From Bryobacteraceae bacterium (GTDB lineage: Bacteria; Acidobacteriota; Terriglobia; Bryobacterales; Bryobacteraceae): a stretch of DNA of 64,000 nt. Positions 1-10,219 of the stretch are shown here, in pieces; the first letter of the stretch is position 1; every line of letters starts with the position of its first letter. A program made the translations under genes and the position numbers. A model generated the notes under the pieces. It had not been told where the DNA came from and searched no databases. It was given only the letters and a program-made list of their open reading frames with translations. The DNA lies in contig JAWKHH010000002.1 in the NCBI GenBank assembly GCA_041394945.1, positions 132,501-196,500 on the forward strand. Direction: 5' to 3'.

Positions 1-1218
<1,218 letters not shown>

Positions 1219-1329
1219 AAAATGAACTCTTTCCACTGAGCAAAACGTCTCCACACACCGTGGAACGTTCCAAACGTGCGCTGCAATCGGTCTTGCCGCA
1301 TCCCGTCAGATAATCTCAGTGATCCAGGT

Positions 1330-1445
1330 TTGGGCGACTCTAGCGAAGGGGTCCCACCCGTTCCCATCCCGAACACGGTAGTTAAGCCCTTCAGCCCCGA
1401 TGGTACTGCATGCGCAAGTGTGTGGGAGAGTAGGACGTCGCCCGA
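1330..1445 (+). rRNA. rrf: 5S rRNA
   Basis: Typical bacterial 5S core (gtcccacccgttcccatccc, gaacacggtagttaagccc, ggtactgca, gggagagtagg). Helix I can form between ttgggcgac near 1330 and gtcgcccga ending at 1445, which sets the approximate ends. Total length about 116 bases. Confidence 0.95.
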
Positions 1446-1460
1446 TTCAATTTCTACACA

Positions 1461-1486
1461 AGCCCCGGTTACCGCCGGGGCTTTTC
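1461..1486 (+). terminator. Intrinsic terminator of the rRNA operon
   Basis: A perfect 8-bp stem (agccccgg at 1461-1468, ccggggct at 1475-1482) with a 6-base loop is followed by TTTT. It lies 15 bases past the 5S gene. The stop codon of the convergent ligase gene (TGA at 1485-1487 on the minus strand) sits in its tail. Confidence 0.85.
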
Positions 1487-2888
1487 AGTTCCCCCGCACC
1501 ATTGCTCCCGCCCCTTCGGCCCCCAGCCCGATCACCCATCGCCGCTTCCCGACCTCCGTCGGCGCGATCCGCTCCACCAGTTCTACCCGGATCATCATGT
1601 CGTCCAGCCCACTCTCCCGCAGCCGGTCCCGGATCGCCAACGGCAGCGCCGCATGATTCTCCGCCGCTACCACCCGAATCACAATTTCATCCCCCGCCGT
1701 CTGCTCAATCTGGTATTCCCGAACGTCCGCGAAGCTCTCCATATCCACCGCGAAAGAATGCGCCAGGTACCTGCGCCCGCGCGGGCTGATCACGATATCG
1801 GTGATTCGCCCCGCCACCGACTCCATGGTCTCCCATGCCCGCCCGCATGAGCACGCCTCCCGCTCGCCCGCCACGCCGATATCGCCCGTGTCGTAGCGCA
1901 CCAACGGCATCGTCCCCGGATGCAGTCGCGTCACCACAATCCGCCCCGGCTCGCCCGCCGCCACCGGCTCATCGTCTCCATCGAGATACTCCACGATCGC
2001 GTCCAGCATGTGCACGTGATAGTGACTGCCGGAGCCGCACTGGGCTGCGATCTGAATCCCTTCCGAGCACCCGTACGAATCGTGGATCTGCTGCCCGAAC
2101 ACCTGTTCGATCTCCCGCCGGTGATGGTAGTGCAGTTGATCGGCCCACGTCACGATCGACGCCAGAGGGTCTCCGTTCCACGCCACCTCTCGCGCCCGAA
2201 GCGCGAGGTGATAGAGCGCGGACGGATATCCCCAAAGATGCCGGATTCGTCGCCGCGAAATCGTCTCGAGCACACGGTCGAGTTTCGCATTGTCCAGCCC
2301 GTGCACCGGTACATAGTGGCAGCGAAGCAGGATGTCCTTGGCGCGACGCTCCACGCCGCGATCTGTGATCACGCCGGTTTGCACGTGTGGCTCTCCCAAG
2401 TTCCACCCGGCCCACTCGAGCGCCAGCAGGAACGAAGCCCGATGCATGTCGGCTGTACGGCTGTCTTCGATCACCCGGAACGGCGCACCGGTCGAGCCCG
2501 ACGAAATCTCCTCGTGAGTCGGAAAGCCGGTTTCGCGAACCACGGACCCCGGATCGGCGGTCCGCAGCATCTCTTTGGTAACTACCGGAAGCCGGCGCAG
2601 GTCCCGCGGTTCCTCAATCGTGGTCCAGTGGATCCCCGCTGCAAAGAACAACTCCCGGTAGAACGGGACTTCTTCGTAAATCGTCTTCGCCAGTCGGGAA
2701 AGGGATTCATTGCGCCAGCCCTCGAGCAGGGCGAACGGCCACCACTGCGCCTCGCGGAGGAATTCAAGGCGCCGGAGCATTTGGCTGCCGCGGAGTCGCT
2801 CCCCGGCCGGGAGCAATAGCTGCCGGACAGCCCATGGGTAAAACCCCGAACGGGGTCGGGCTCGAGTCACAGGTACAGGTTCTCTCAA
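1485..2888 (-). CDS. PaaK/CapK-like adenylate-forming ligase (copy B)
   Basis: Protein of 467 residues of the phenylacetate-CoA ligase/CapK type (ANL superfamily). Members activate a carboxylate as acyl-AMP and often pass it to CoA or a carrier. The phosphate-binding loop SSGSTGAP lies near residues 129-136. An acceptor-type motif YGCSEG and the RYDTGDIG segment follow, then a CSCGR zinc-like motif and a C-terminal lid domain. It is a clear tandem paralogue of the gene at 2901-4274, transcribed first from that gene, with only 12 bases between them, so the two are probably one operon. Its N-terminus is about 8 residues longer than the paralogue's. The substrate cannot be told from sequence; capsule or natural-product roles are equally open. 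Confidence 0.85.
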   Translation of the reverse strand: MREPVPVTRARPRSGFYPWAVRQLLLPAGERLRGSQMLRRLEFLREAQWWPFALLEGWRNESLSRLAKTIYEEVPFYRELFFAAGIHWTTIEEPRDLRRLPVVTKEMLRTADPGSVVRETGFPTHEEISSGSTGAPFRVIEDSRTADMHRASFLLALEWAGWNLGEPHVQTGVITDRGVERRAKDILLRCHYVPVHGLDNAKLDRVLETISRRRIRHLWGYPSALYHLALRAREVAWNGDPLASIVTWADQLHYHHRREIEQVFGQQIHDSYGCSEGIQIAAQCGSGSHYHVHMLDAIVEYLDGDDEPVAAGEPGRIVVTRLHPGTMPLVRYDTGDIGVAGEREACSCGRAWETMESVAGRITDIVISPRGRRYLAHSFAVDMESFADVREYQIEQTAGDEIVIRVVAAENHAALPLAIRDRLRESGLDDMMIRVELVERIAPTEVGKRRWVIGLGAEGAGAMVRGN

Positions 2889-2900
2889 GCGTAGCAGATG

Positions 2901-4274
2901 TCAGGCTGCCACTTTGGGGGGCTCGGCCGAGTAACCGATCACCCATCGCCGCTTACCTGCGGCCGTGAGGGGGATTGCCGAAACCGGCTCGAAATGAATC
3001 GCCATTTCGGTAAGTCCCGCCGATTGCAGATGCGCCGCCACTCTCGCCCCCAAGTCCGGCGTCTCGACGTTGCACACCGCGCGAATGTGCACTGAGTCAG
3101 GCCCCGTCTGGATCACCTGGTACTCACGGATCTCCGGAAAACTCTCGAGGTAAAGCGAGAAAAAGTGCACGAAGAATCGGCGGCCGGACGGATCGACAAC
3201 CACGTCGGTCTGCCTGCCGGTGATGGACTGCATCAGTTCCCATTGCCGCCCGCACGTGCACACCTGGTGCGGCGCCCGTACCCCGACGTCGCCCACCTCG
3301 TACCGGATGAACGGCATCGCACCGGGCAGCAGCCTCGTCAGCAGAACGCGCCCCGGCTCGCCATCTCGCACCGGCTCACCCGTGCTGTCCACGTACTCAA
3401 CCACCGTATCCATCATCAGTACGTGATAGTGCCGGCCGTGGCCGCACTGCGCCGAAATCTGGATCCCCTCCCCGCAGCCATACGTATCCAGCACTTGGGT
3501 CCGGAAAACCCGCTCGATCCGGCTGCGGTAGTGCGGATAGAGCTGGTCGGCCCACGTGACCACGGAATTCATCGGCGAACCATTCCAGGCGACCGCCGCC
3601 GCGCGCTGCGCCAGCGCATCCAGGGCGCACGGGTAGCCCCATAAGTGCCGAATTCCACGCCGGTCGATGGTGTCGAGCACCCGGTCCAGGCTCTCATCGT
3701 CCAGGTGCATTGAGGGCACGTAGTGGCAGCGCAGCATCACGTCCTTGGCTATGCGCTCCCAGCCGCGGTCGAGCGAAGCGCCGGTCTGAATGTGCGCCTC
3801 GCCCATCCTCCAGCCCGCCCATTCGAGGGAGAGCATGAAAGACGCGCGATGCCATCCCGCTGTTTCGGAATCTTCCCGGATCAGGAACGGCTCGCCGGTG
3901 GATCCGGACGAGCTCTCTATTCTCCATGGCAGGCCCGTGTCGCGCGTGCTCTCGTTCGGATACGCGTTCCGGAGCATCGCTTTGGTCACCACCGGCAGCC
4001 GACGGAGGTCGTCGGCATCGCGGATATCGCGCCAGTGGACACCGACGGAATCGAACAACCGGCGGTACAGCGGCACCTCCTCGTAGGCTGTGCGGGCAAG
4101 TTCCCGCAGGCGCTCGTTCCGCCACGACTCTACGCGCTCGATCGGCCACCACTGCGCTTCCCGCAGGAATTCGAGTCGGGAGAGAAGGCGCTGCTTTGTA
4201 ATGCGGTCTCCGACGGGGAGAACCAGACGGCGGAGGGCCCAACCGTACAACTTGGGTGCTGGTCCGTATCTCAC
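2901..4274 (-). CDS. PaaK/CapK-like adenylate-forming ligase (copy A)
   Basis: Protein of 457 residues, first gene of the tandem ligase pair. Same architecture as its neighbour: SSSGSTGEPF ATP loop, YGCGEG, RYEVGDVG, CTCGRQW and a C-terminal lid. The two share long blocks such as RLEFLREAQWWP and HLWGYP, so they arose by duplication and then diverged. No CoA-pathway or capsule gene lies beside them to reveal the acid. The gene starts 57 bases from the divergent FG-GAP gene, so both promoters are likely in 4275-4331. Confidence 0.85.
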   Translation of the reverse strand: MRYGPAPKLYGWALRRLVLPVGDRITKQRLLSRLEFLREAQWWPIERVESWRNERLRELARTAYEEVPLYRRLFDSVGVHWRDIRDADDLRRLPVVTKAMLRNAYPNESTRDTGLPWRIESSSGSTGEPFLIREDSETAGWHRASFMLSLEWAGWRMGEAHIQTGASLDRGWERIAKDVMLRCHYVPSMHLDDESLDRVLDTIDRRGIRHLWGYPCALDALAQRAAAVAWNGSPMNSVVTWADQLYPHYRSRIERVFRTQVLDTYGCGEGIQISAQCGHGRHYHVLMMDTVVEYVDSTGEPVRDGEPGRVLLTRLLPGAMPFIRYEVGDVGVRAPHQVCTCGRQWELMQSITGRQTDVVVDPSGRRFFVHFFSLYLESFPEIREYQVIQTGPDSVHIRAVCNVETPDLGARVAAHLQSAGLTEMAIHFEPVSAIPLTAAGKRRWVIGYSAEPPKVAA

Positions 4275-4331
4275 AGAAAAAGAATAGAAATTAGTGCTGT
4301 ATGACGATATGGGATACTCAGCGCAGGACTG

Positions 4332-5963
4332 TTGGGCGGGGTAATGGCGCCCACGTTGGACGTATCCGCGTGGGAAAATAACGGGGTGGTCCCGGTACTA
4401 TTGCTCGCGATCGCACCGGCCATTCGCTTCGAGGCCGCCGCCGGCCCCGGCTTTGTGCTCCGCAACCATCCCACGCCGGAAAAGCAAATGATTGAGACGA
4501 TGGCCGGCGGGCTCGCCGCCTTCGACTACGACGGCGACGGACGCCTCGATCTCTTCTTTACCAACGGCGCCGCCATCCCGTCCATGAAGAAGGAATCCGA
4601 AGCCGACCACAACCGGCTCTATCGCAACGAAGGCGGTCTCCGATTTCGCGACGTCACCGGCGAAACCGGCCTCGCCGGCGTCGGTTATTCCATGGGAGCC
4701 GCCGCCGCAGACTTCGACAACGACGGCGACGCGGACCTGTTCGTCGCCGGCGTCTACCGCAACAACCTCTACCGGAACGACGGCGGTCGCTTCGTCGATA
4801 TCACTGGCGAATCCGGCATCGGCAGCTCACGCTGGTCGGTCACCGCCGGCTGGTTCGACTACGACAATGACGGGCTCCTGGATCTGTTCGTCGTCAACTA
4901 CTCGCACTGGTCGCCCAAGAACCCGCGCTTTTGCGGCGATTCCGCCCGCGCGATTCGCGTTTACTGCCACCCCAAGTATTTCGAACCGGTGCCCGGCGAA
5001 CTCTATCGCAATCTCGGCGGCGGCAAGTTCGAAGACGTCAGCGAAAAAACCGGCATCGCCGCCCACGCCGGGCGCGGAATGGGGATCGCTTTCGCCGACT
5101 ACGACGGTGACGGCCGTCAAGACGTCTTCGTCACCAACGACAACCTCCCGAACTTCCTCTTCCACAACGAAGGCGGCAAGTTCGAAGAAGCTGGTCTCCT
5201 CGCCGGCGTGGCGCTGCTCGACCACGGTAAACCCGTCGCCAGCATGGGTGCCGACTTCCGCGACTACGACAACGACGGTCTCCCCGATATCGCCGTGACT
5301 GCTCTCGCCGGAGAGACCTTTCCCGTCTTCCACAACGAAGGCGGCGGCTTGTTCCGCGACGCGACCCTGGCCACCAAGGTCGGACCCATGGTCAACACCC
5401 ACTCCGGCTGGGGCGTCGGCTGGGTTGACTTTAACAACGACGGCTGGAAAGACCTCTTCGCCTCACAATCGCACGTCAACGACATGATCGAGAAGTTCGA
5501 AGCCGTCAAGTACAAGGAAGGGAACGGCATTTACGTCAACCTCGGCAACGGGACCTTCCGCGACGACTCGGCGACGCTGGCCTCGAGCGCACGCGCCCAT
5601 CGCGGCGCCGCTTTTGCCGACTTCGACAACGACGGCCGCGTCGACGTCGCCGTCTCCGCGCTCGGCGAGCCCTCCGAGTTGTGGCGCAACACGAGCGAGG
5701 GTGGCAAATGGCTGCGCGTGCGTCTCCACGGTACGCGCTCCAACCGCGACGGCCTCGGCGCCCGCCTTGTCGCCGGCGGGCAGACCAACCTCATGACGAG
5801 CGCGGTGAGCTACTCCTCGTCCGTGCTCGCACCGGTCCACTTTGGCCTCGGCAGTTCGACAAGCGTCAGGTTGACCGTCTACTGGCCCTCCGGCATCGTG
5901 CAGGATGTCGGGGCGGTGGAGGCCGGGAAGACGATCGAAGTCACGGAGCCGGCGGCGCCGTGA
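4332..5963 (+). CDS. Secreted FG-GAP/VCBS protein with ASPIC/UnbV domain (CRTAC1-like)
   Basis: Protein of up to 543 residues built of repeated calcium-binding-type motifs (FDYDGDGRLDLFF, ADFDNDGDADLFV, ADYDGDGRQDVFV and similar), expected to fold as an integrin-like beta-propeller. It ends in an ASPIC/UnbV domain (GARLVAGGQTN...YWPSGIVQDV). It is exported: a hydrophobic stretch VVPVLLLAIAPAI follows an in-frame GTG at 4386, which may be the true start instead of ATG 4332. Family members are common in Acidobacteriota, and their biochemical role is unknown. The last 23 bases overlap the convergent TPR gene. Confidence 0.85.
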   Translation: MGGVMAPTLDVSAWENNGVVPVLLLAIAPAIRFEAAAGPGFVLRNHPTPEKQMIETMAGGLAAFDYDGDGRLDLFFTNGAAIPSMKKESEADHNRLYRNEGGLRFRDVTGETGLAGVGYSMGAAAADFDNDGDADLFVAGVYRNNLYRNDGGRFVDITGESGIGSSRWSVTAGWFDYDNDGLLDLFVVNYSHWSPKNPRFCGDSARAIRVYCHPKYFEPVPGELYRNLGGGKFEDVSEKTGIAAHAGRGMGIAFADYDGDGRQDVFVTNDNLPNFLFHNEGGKFEEAGLLAGVALLDHGKPVASMGADFRDYDNDGLPDIAVTALAGETFPVFHNEGGGLFRDATLATKVGPMVNTHSGWGVGWVDFNNDGWKDLFASQSHVNDMIEKFEAVKYKEGNGIYVNLGNGTFRDDSATLASSARAHRGAAFADFDNDGRVDVAVSALGEPSELWRNTSEGGKWLRVRLHGTRSNRDGLGARLVAGGQTNLMTSAVSYSSSVLAPVHFGLGSSTSVRLTVYWPSGIVQDVGAVEAGKTIEVTEPAAP

Positions 5964-7359
5964 TCTGCACTTCCTCTTCCAGCGCTCTCCGCTCCGCCGT
6001 CATTTTGGCGCGAATCGCCTGGTAGCTCGCCATCGTCTCCTTCGCCGCGGCCGCGTTCCCCGCCGCCTGCTGCGCCCGCCCGAGCTGAAAGTGGAGGCTG
6101 CCGTCCTTATCGATCGGCAGGGCGGCTTCCAGATGCGGAATCGCCTCCGCCCCGCGGCCGGCCCCTATCAACGCGCGCGCCAGGGCGGACCGCGCCGCCA
6201 GGACCTTCGGATCCAGCGCCACCGCCTTCTCCAGATACGGAACCGCCTTCGCCGCCTGCTGCTGCGAAAGCAGCGTATCGCCGAGCATGAAGTTGAGCTG
6301 GGGCGAATCCGGCGCGTCGGGTAGTATCTTCTCCACGATCGCCTGCGCCCCCGCGTCGTCTCGCGCATAGTGCTTCGCGATGGCGAGTTCGGTGAGCAGC
6401 GATGGGTTTCCTGGATCGAACCGAAGCGCCGCCTCCCATTGCGCGATCTCCTCAATGTGCCGCTTCTGCTGGCGAAACGTCTCCGCCAGAAACATGTGGA
6501 TTTCGATCCGCGGCGGAAGCTCCACCAGTCGCTGATAGGCCGCGGCGGCCTCCTTCTGGGCATTCTTGGCGCGCGTGTAGAGGAGGTGGGGCGGGAGCGG
6601 TTTCACTCCGGCGCCAAGCTTCTCCTCGGTTTCCGCCCAATCGGCGTGACCGCTTTCGCGATAGATCCGGGCGATCGCCTCGTGCGCGCCAGGCGCCCGC
6701 GCGCTCTTCTTCAGCGCTTCGCGAAAAAGATAGTACGAACTGGAGAACTGCCGCTGTTCGAACTGTGCTTCCGCCACCAGCAGGAGGCTCCATACCGATC
6801 CCGCCTGCTGCTTTTCGAGCGCGGTGAAGGCGTCGGTGGCGATGGCCTCGTTGGCGCGCCCGAGCCCCTGCCACCCACGCGGATCGTGCGGGGCGACTTT
6901 GGTAAACGCACGATACTCCGCGGCGGCGTCGCGCGGCTTGCCCGTCGCCAGCAGCGCGTCGGCCAGCATCGCCCGGGCGTCGCCGTGCCTGCCGTCGAAC
7001 GTCAGAAATTTGCGAAGCGGAGCGATCGCCAGCGCCGGCGCGCCCAGCTGCATCTGCGACGACCCAAGAAACAGGTACGCCGGAGGAAGATTCGGGTTCA
7101 GCTTCAGCGCGGCCCGAAACGTCACGATCGCGGATTTGGGATCGCCCGAAAGATGCTGCGCCATCCCCAGGTTCACCAGCATGCCCGGTTCGGTCGGAAA
7201 GCGCTTCGCGAGGTCTGCGTAGATCCGCGCGGCCTCCTCGTAGCGCCCTCCGGCGAGCGCCTGCTTGCCGAATTCGGATTGGATTGCCGGGTCCTGCGCG
7301 GCGAGCGCGACGGCCAGCGGCAAGGTGAGAAGGGATCGAAGGGCGATCTGAATGCCCAT
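5941..7359 (-). CDS. Secreted tetratricopeptide-repeat protein
   Basis: About 472 residues from ATG 7359, chosen because it opens with a signal peptide (MGIQIALRSLLTLPLAVALA). The frame stays open upstream to 7449 but that extension looks non-coding. The rest is TPR units (for example YEEAARIYADLAKRFP, AIVTFRAALKLNP, AVPYLEKAVALDP), so it is a scaffold for protein contacts in the envelope. It lies downstream of the SelA-like gene in the same direction and overlaps the convergent FG-GAP gene by 23 bases. FG-GAP and TPR proteins are paired again at 31-34 kb. Confidence 0.8.
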   Translation of the reverse strand: MGIQIALRSLLTLPLAVALAAQDPAIQSEFGKQALAGGRYEEAARIYADLAKRFPTEPGMLVNLGMAQHLSGDPKSAIVTFRAALKLNPNLPPAYLFLGSSQMQLGAPALAIAPLRKFLTFDGRHGDARAMLADALLATGKPRDAAAEYRAFTKVAPHDPRGWQGLGRANEAIATDAFTALEKQQAGSVWSLLLVAEAQFEQRQFSSSYYLFREALKKSARAPGAHEAIARIYRESGHADWAETEEKLGAGVKPLPPHLLYTRAKNAQKEAAAAYQRLVELPPRIEIHMFLAETFRQQKRHIEEIAQWEAALRFDPGNPSLLTELAIAKHYARDDAGAQAIVEKILPDAPDSPQLNFMLGDTLLSQQQAAKAVPYLEKAVALDPKVLAARSALARALIGAGRGAEAIPHLEAALPIDKDGSLHFQLGRAQQAAGNAAAAKETMASYQAIRAKMTAERRALEEEVQITAPPAP

Positions 7360-7455
7360 CACGATCAGCGTAGCATCAACGGATCGCCACGGCCCACCTA
7401 AGCGGAACTTCGCATCCAAGGCTGTCCGCGCAACCGCATCATCCTGCAACGATTC

Positions 7456-8640
7456 CTATCCGCGGAAGATCTCCCGCATCCGCTTCGCCGCGATCTTCTC
7501 ATCCCCCGGATCGTTCATGAACACCGTGAACTCCATGCCGCCTCTGGAATTCCGCAGCACCACCACCCGCGGGTCGCCGTCCCGAAGCTTGGCCTCCACG
7601 TCTCGCACTGTCAACATCTTCGCGCTTTCGTCCCAGCGAACCCATACCCGATGCACGCGCCGCGTCCGGTCGAATGGAAGTTTCTCCGCCTGTAGCCCGA
7701 TTTTCTGGAATTCGTCGATCAGAAACTGCGCCTGCCGCGCGGACTCCCGGTCGATCGCGTCGAAATCGAGTTTCGCGTAGCGCTCCACGGCCACCAGCAG
7801 ACCGATCATCTCCTCGCGGTTCACCTTCATCGGCCGGCCCTGCGAATCCGAGTGCGGGCTCGAGTTGAGCCACGCCGCCTTGATCAGATCCGGTCGCCCG
7901 GCCAGAATCCCCGAACTCTGCGGACCCCGGATGTGCTTCCCACCCGAAAGCGCGATCAGATCCACGCCCGTCGCCGCCAGCTTCGGGATGTTCGGCCACC
8001 CGGGCAGCATGTTCGCGGCGTCAACCAGCATCGGAACGCCTGCTTTCCGCGTGATCGGCAGGCACTGCTCCACGGACGGCGCGGGCTCATGCTCCCAATC
8101 GTGGCTCGTTCCGCCCAGGTAGTACATCATGGCCACTTTCGGCGTGAGCGCGCGCGCCAGCTCATCGAGCGTCTCCACCTCGACGATCTTCACGCCGGCG
8201 CTGCGCACCGCGTGGTCATACCCGTTGCGATGCTTCTTGAAGATCACCGCCTCGGTTTTCATCCCCGTCAGATCGGGCAACCGCCGCACTTTGACGTTGT
8301 CCTCGCCCGTCAGGCACGCGTACGTTCCCAGCGCGATCGCGCCCGCCGCGCCCGACGTCGGAAGCGCCGCCGGAGTCCCGCACAACTCGGCGATCCGTTT
8401 CCCCACCGCGTCTTTCACCTCTTCGAGGTAGACGTAGCTGCGCGAGGCCTCGGCCATCGCTGCGTTCACCTCTTCGCTCATCTTCGAGGCGCCGATCGTC
8501 GTCATCGTTCCCTGGAAGTTGATCAATGGGCGAATGCCGAGCGACGCATAGATGCCGGGAGCGGTTTTGGCCGCGGCCCCCAGCTTCGAAACCGGCCAGA
8601 TGGCTGCGGCTGCCTGAAAAAGAAGGCGGCGTGTGGTCAT
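7456..8640 (-). CDS. Tat-exported SelA-like PLP-dependent enzyme
   Basis: Protein of 394 residues of the SelA/DgaE-like group (fold-type I aminotransferase superfamily). Landmarks are LINFQGTMTTIG near the N-terminus, a PTSGAAGAIALG cofactor-phosphate motif, LVDAANMLPGW (cofactor Asp) and SGGKHIRGP, whose Lys near residue 233 should bind PLP. Unlike cytoplasmic SelA it begins MTTRRLLFQAAAAIWPVSKL, a twin-arginine-like signal, so it is probably exported already folded with its cofactor. Relatives include D-glucosaminate-6-phosphate ammonia-lyase and amino-acid racemase-like enzymes; the substrate is unknown. No tRNA-Sec or selB is visible, arguing against a selenocysteine role. Two palindromic repeats lie just upstream. 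Confidence 0.75.
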   Translation of the reverse strand: MTTRRLLFQAAAAIWPVSKLGAAAKTAPGIYASLGIRPLINFQGTMTTIGASKMSEEVNAAMAEASRSYVYLEEVKDAVGKRIAELCGTPAALPTSGAAGAIALGTYACLTGEDNVKVRRLPDLTGMKTEAVIFKKHRNGYDHAVRSAGVKIVEVETLDELARALTPKVAMMYYLGGTSHDWEHEPAPSVEQCLPITRKAGVPMLVDAANMLPGWPNIPKLAATGVDLIALSGGKHIRGPQSSGILAGRPDLIKAAWLNSSPHSDSQGRPMKVNREEMIGLLVAVERYAKLDFDAIDRESARQAQFLIDEFQKIGLQAEKLPFDRTRRVHRVWVRWDESAKMLTVRDVEAKLRDGDPRVVVLRNSRGGMEFTVFMNDPGDEKIAAKRMREIFRG

Positions 8641-8674
8641 GGTGCGATTAGATCACACCTCGCGCCGTCCGCGA

Positions 8675-8755
8675 GCGCAAAGGCCGCTCCGGCGCGATTC
8701 CAAACGGGTAGAAACCCGCTGTGTGTCGAGAGCCGGAGCGAGTCCGTTTTGCGCG
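8675..8755. repeat. 81-base palindromic repeat, copy 1
   Basis: First of two head-to-tail 81-base units that differ at about 10 positions. Ends are complementary (gcgcaaa / tttgcgc). Inside, ccgctccggc pairs with gccggagcg, and cgggt pairs with acccg. The unit can therefore form one long hairpin or cruciform, like a REP element. Confidence 0.75.
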
Positions 8756-8767
8756 AGATTGGCAAAA

Positions 8768-8848
8768 GCGCAAAGGCCGCTCCGGCGGGACCCCGAACGG
8801 GAAGAAACTCGCTGTGAGTCCAGAGCCGGAGCCAGTCCGTTCTGCGCG
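8768..8848. repeat. 81-base palindromic repeat, copy 2
   Basis: Second unit, about 88% identical to copy 1 and separated from it by 12 bases. It has the same terminal and internal complementarity. The pair fills the 220-base space between the SelA-like gene and the DAHP synthase gene, where I see no open reading frame worth calling. Confidence 0.75.
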
Positions 8849-8860
8849 GGTCACTCAGAG

Positions 8861-10219
8861 CTATTTGGTGCCGTTCATCATCTTCCGCGCCAGCGACAAC
8901 GCCATCTCGAGCGCCTGCTCGTAGTTGAGCCGCGGGTCGACTTCGGAAAGATACGCCCTCGTGAGGTCCTCTTCGCTGATCCCCGACGATCCGCCGACGC
9001 ATTCGGTCACCTCGTCGCCGGTCAACTCAAAGTGGACGCCGCCCAGATGGCTCCCATGCCCCGCGTGAATCTCGAATGCCTGCTCGAGTTCGTGCAGGAT
9101 ATCGTCGAAATTGCGCGTCTTGATCCCGCCCGACGTCGTCCGTGTATTGCCGTGCATCGGATCGCAGATCCACACCACCTGCTTGCCGCTGGCGCGCACG
9201 GTCTCGATCATTCGCGGCAAATGCTCGGCCACCGAGCCCAGCCCGAAGCGATGGATCAGTGTCAGCCGCCCCGGCTCGTTCACCGGATGAAGGATATCGA
9301 GCAGACGCCGCAACTGATCGTTCGTGCACCGGGCGCTGATCTTCACACCGATCGGATTGCTGAGCCCCCGGAAGTATTCGACGTGCGCGCCGTCCGGATC
9401 CGCGGTCCGCATGCCGATCCATGGGAAGTGCGTCGACAGGTTGTAGTGGCCTGCGCGATGCGGCACTTGGTGCGTCTGCGCTTCTTCGTAATGCAGGTGC
9501 AGCGCTTCATGGCAGGTGAAGAAGTCCACCCAGCCCATCTCAGCCGCCTGCACGCCGAGCACGTTCTCCATGAACCGGAGCGAGTGCGTGACGCTGTCGA
9601 CGATCCGCTGGTACTCGCTGGCCATCGGAGATTGATGCACGAAGTGCAGATCCCAATACTCCGGATGGTGCAGATCGGCGAAACCGCCGCGCGCCAGCGA
9701 TCGGATGAAATTCAACGTCAGCGCCGCCCGTTCGTGGCCCCGCAGCAGCAGCGAAGGGTCGGGAAGCCGGTCGGATTCGGTAAACGCCGGACGGTTGATG
9801 TTGTCGCCGCGATAGGAAGGCAGCTTCACGCCCTCGCGCGTCTCGAAATCGTCGGATCGCGGCTTCGAATACTGCCCGGCGATTCGCCCCATCCGTACAA
9901 CGGGTCGCCTGCCGCCGTGAACGAGCACGAGGCTCATCTGCAGCAGGATCTTGAGCTTGTTCGCCACCGAGCCGGGATTGCAGTCGGCGAACCGTTCGGC
10001 GCAATCGCCGCCTTGCAGCACGAACCGCTGTCCGGCGGCTGCCTCGGCAAGCTGTTGCTTCAGCGCGGCCACCTCCCACGACGTCACCAGCGGCGGTAGC
10101 GCTGCCAATTCTTCAAGGACGGCGCGCAGCACCGCCGGATCCGGGTAAGTCGGCTGCTGCAGGGCGACTTTCGATTGCCAGGAGGCTGGCGTCCAGGAAA
10201 GGGTATTTTTCACAACCAA
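8861..10219 (-). CDS. 3-deoxy-7-phosphoheptulonate synthase, class II
   Basis: Condenses phosphoenolpyruvate and erythrose 4-phosphate, the first step of the shikimate pathway. The 452-residue protein has the class II (plant/mycobacterial) signature: FVLQGGDCAERF, RMGRIAGQYSKPRS, LPSYRGDNIN, FFTCHEALHLHYE, WICDPMHGNT and HLGGVHFELTGDEVTEC. The start given is TTG 10219, about 8 bases after a GAGGGG Shine-Dalgarno. GTG 10213 would instead give a 4-base overlap with the upstream acetyltransferase stop. aroA is in the same window at 37.9 kb but is not linked. Confidence 0.95.
   Translation of the reverse strand: MVVKNTLSWTPASWQSKVALQQPTYPDPAVLRAVLEELAALPPLVTSWEVAALKQQLAEAAAGQRFVLQGGDCAERFADCNPGSVANKLKILLQMSLVLVHGGRRPVVRMGRIAGQYSKPRSDDFETREGVKLPSYRGDNINRPAFTESDRLPDPSLLLRGHERAALTLNFIRSLARGGFADLHHPEYWDLHFVHQSPMASEYQRIVDSVTHSLRFMENVLGVQAAEMGWVDFFTCHEALHLHYEEAQTHQVPHRAGHYNLSTHFPWIGMRTADPDGAHVEYFRGLSNPIGVKISARCTNDQLRRLLDILHPVNEPGRLTLIHRFGLGSVAEHLPRMIETVRASGKQVVWICDPMHGNTRTTSGGIKTRNFDDILHELEQAFEIHAGHGSHLGGVHFELTGDEVTECVGGSSGISEEDLTRAYLSEVDPRLNYEQALEMALSLARKMMNGTK

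Noticed and set aside
1400..2819. Several long plus-strand frames opposite the PaaK-like genes
   Set aside because: High-GC shadow frames with Arg/Pro/His-rich composition and no family likeness; the same applies to long antisense frames under most genes here.
2828..2880. Likeness between the N-terminus of the copy B ligase (GFYPW) and the translated 81-base repeat (GFYPF)
   Set aside because: Only a few bases agree and not in the repeat's order; probably chance in GC-rich DNA.
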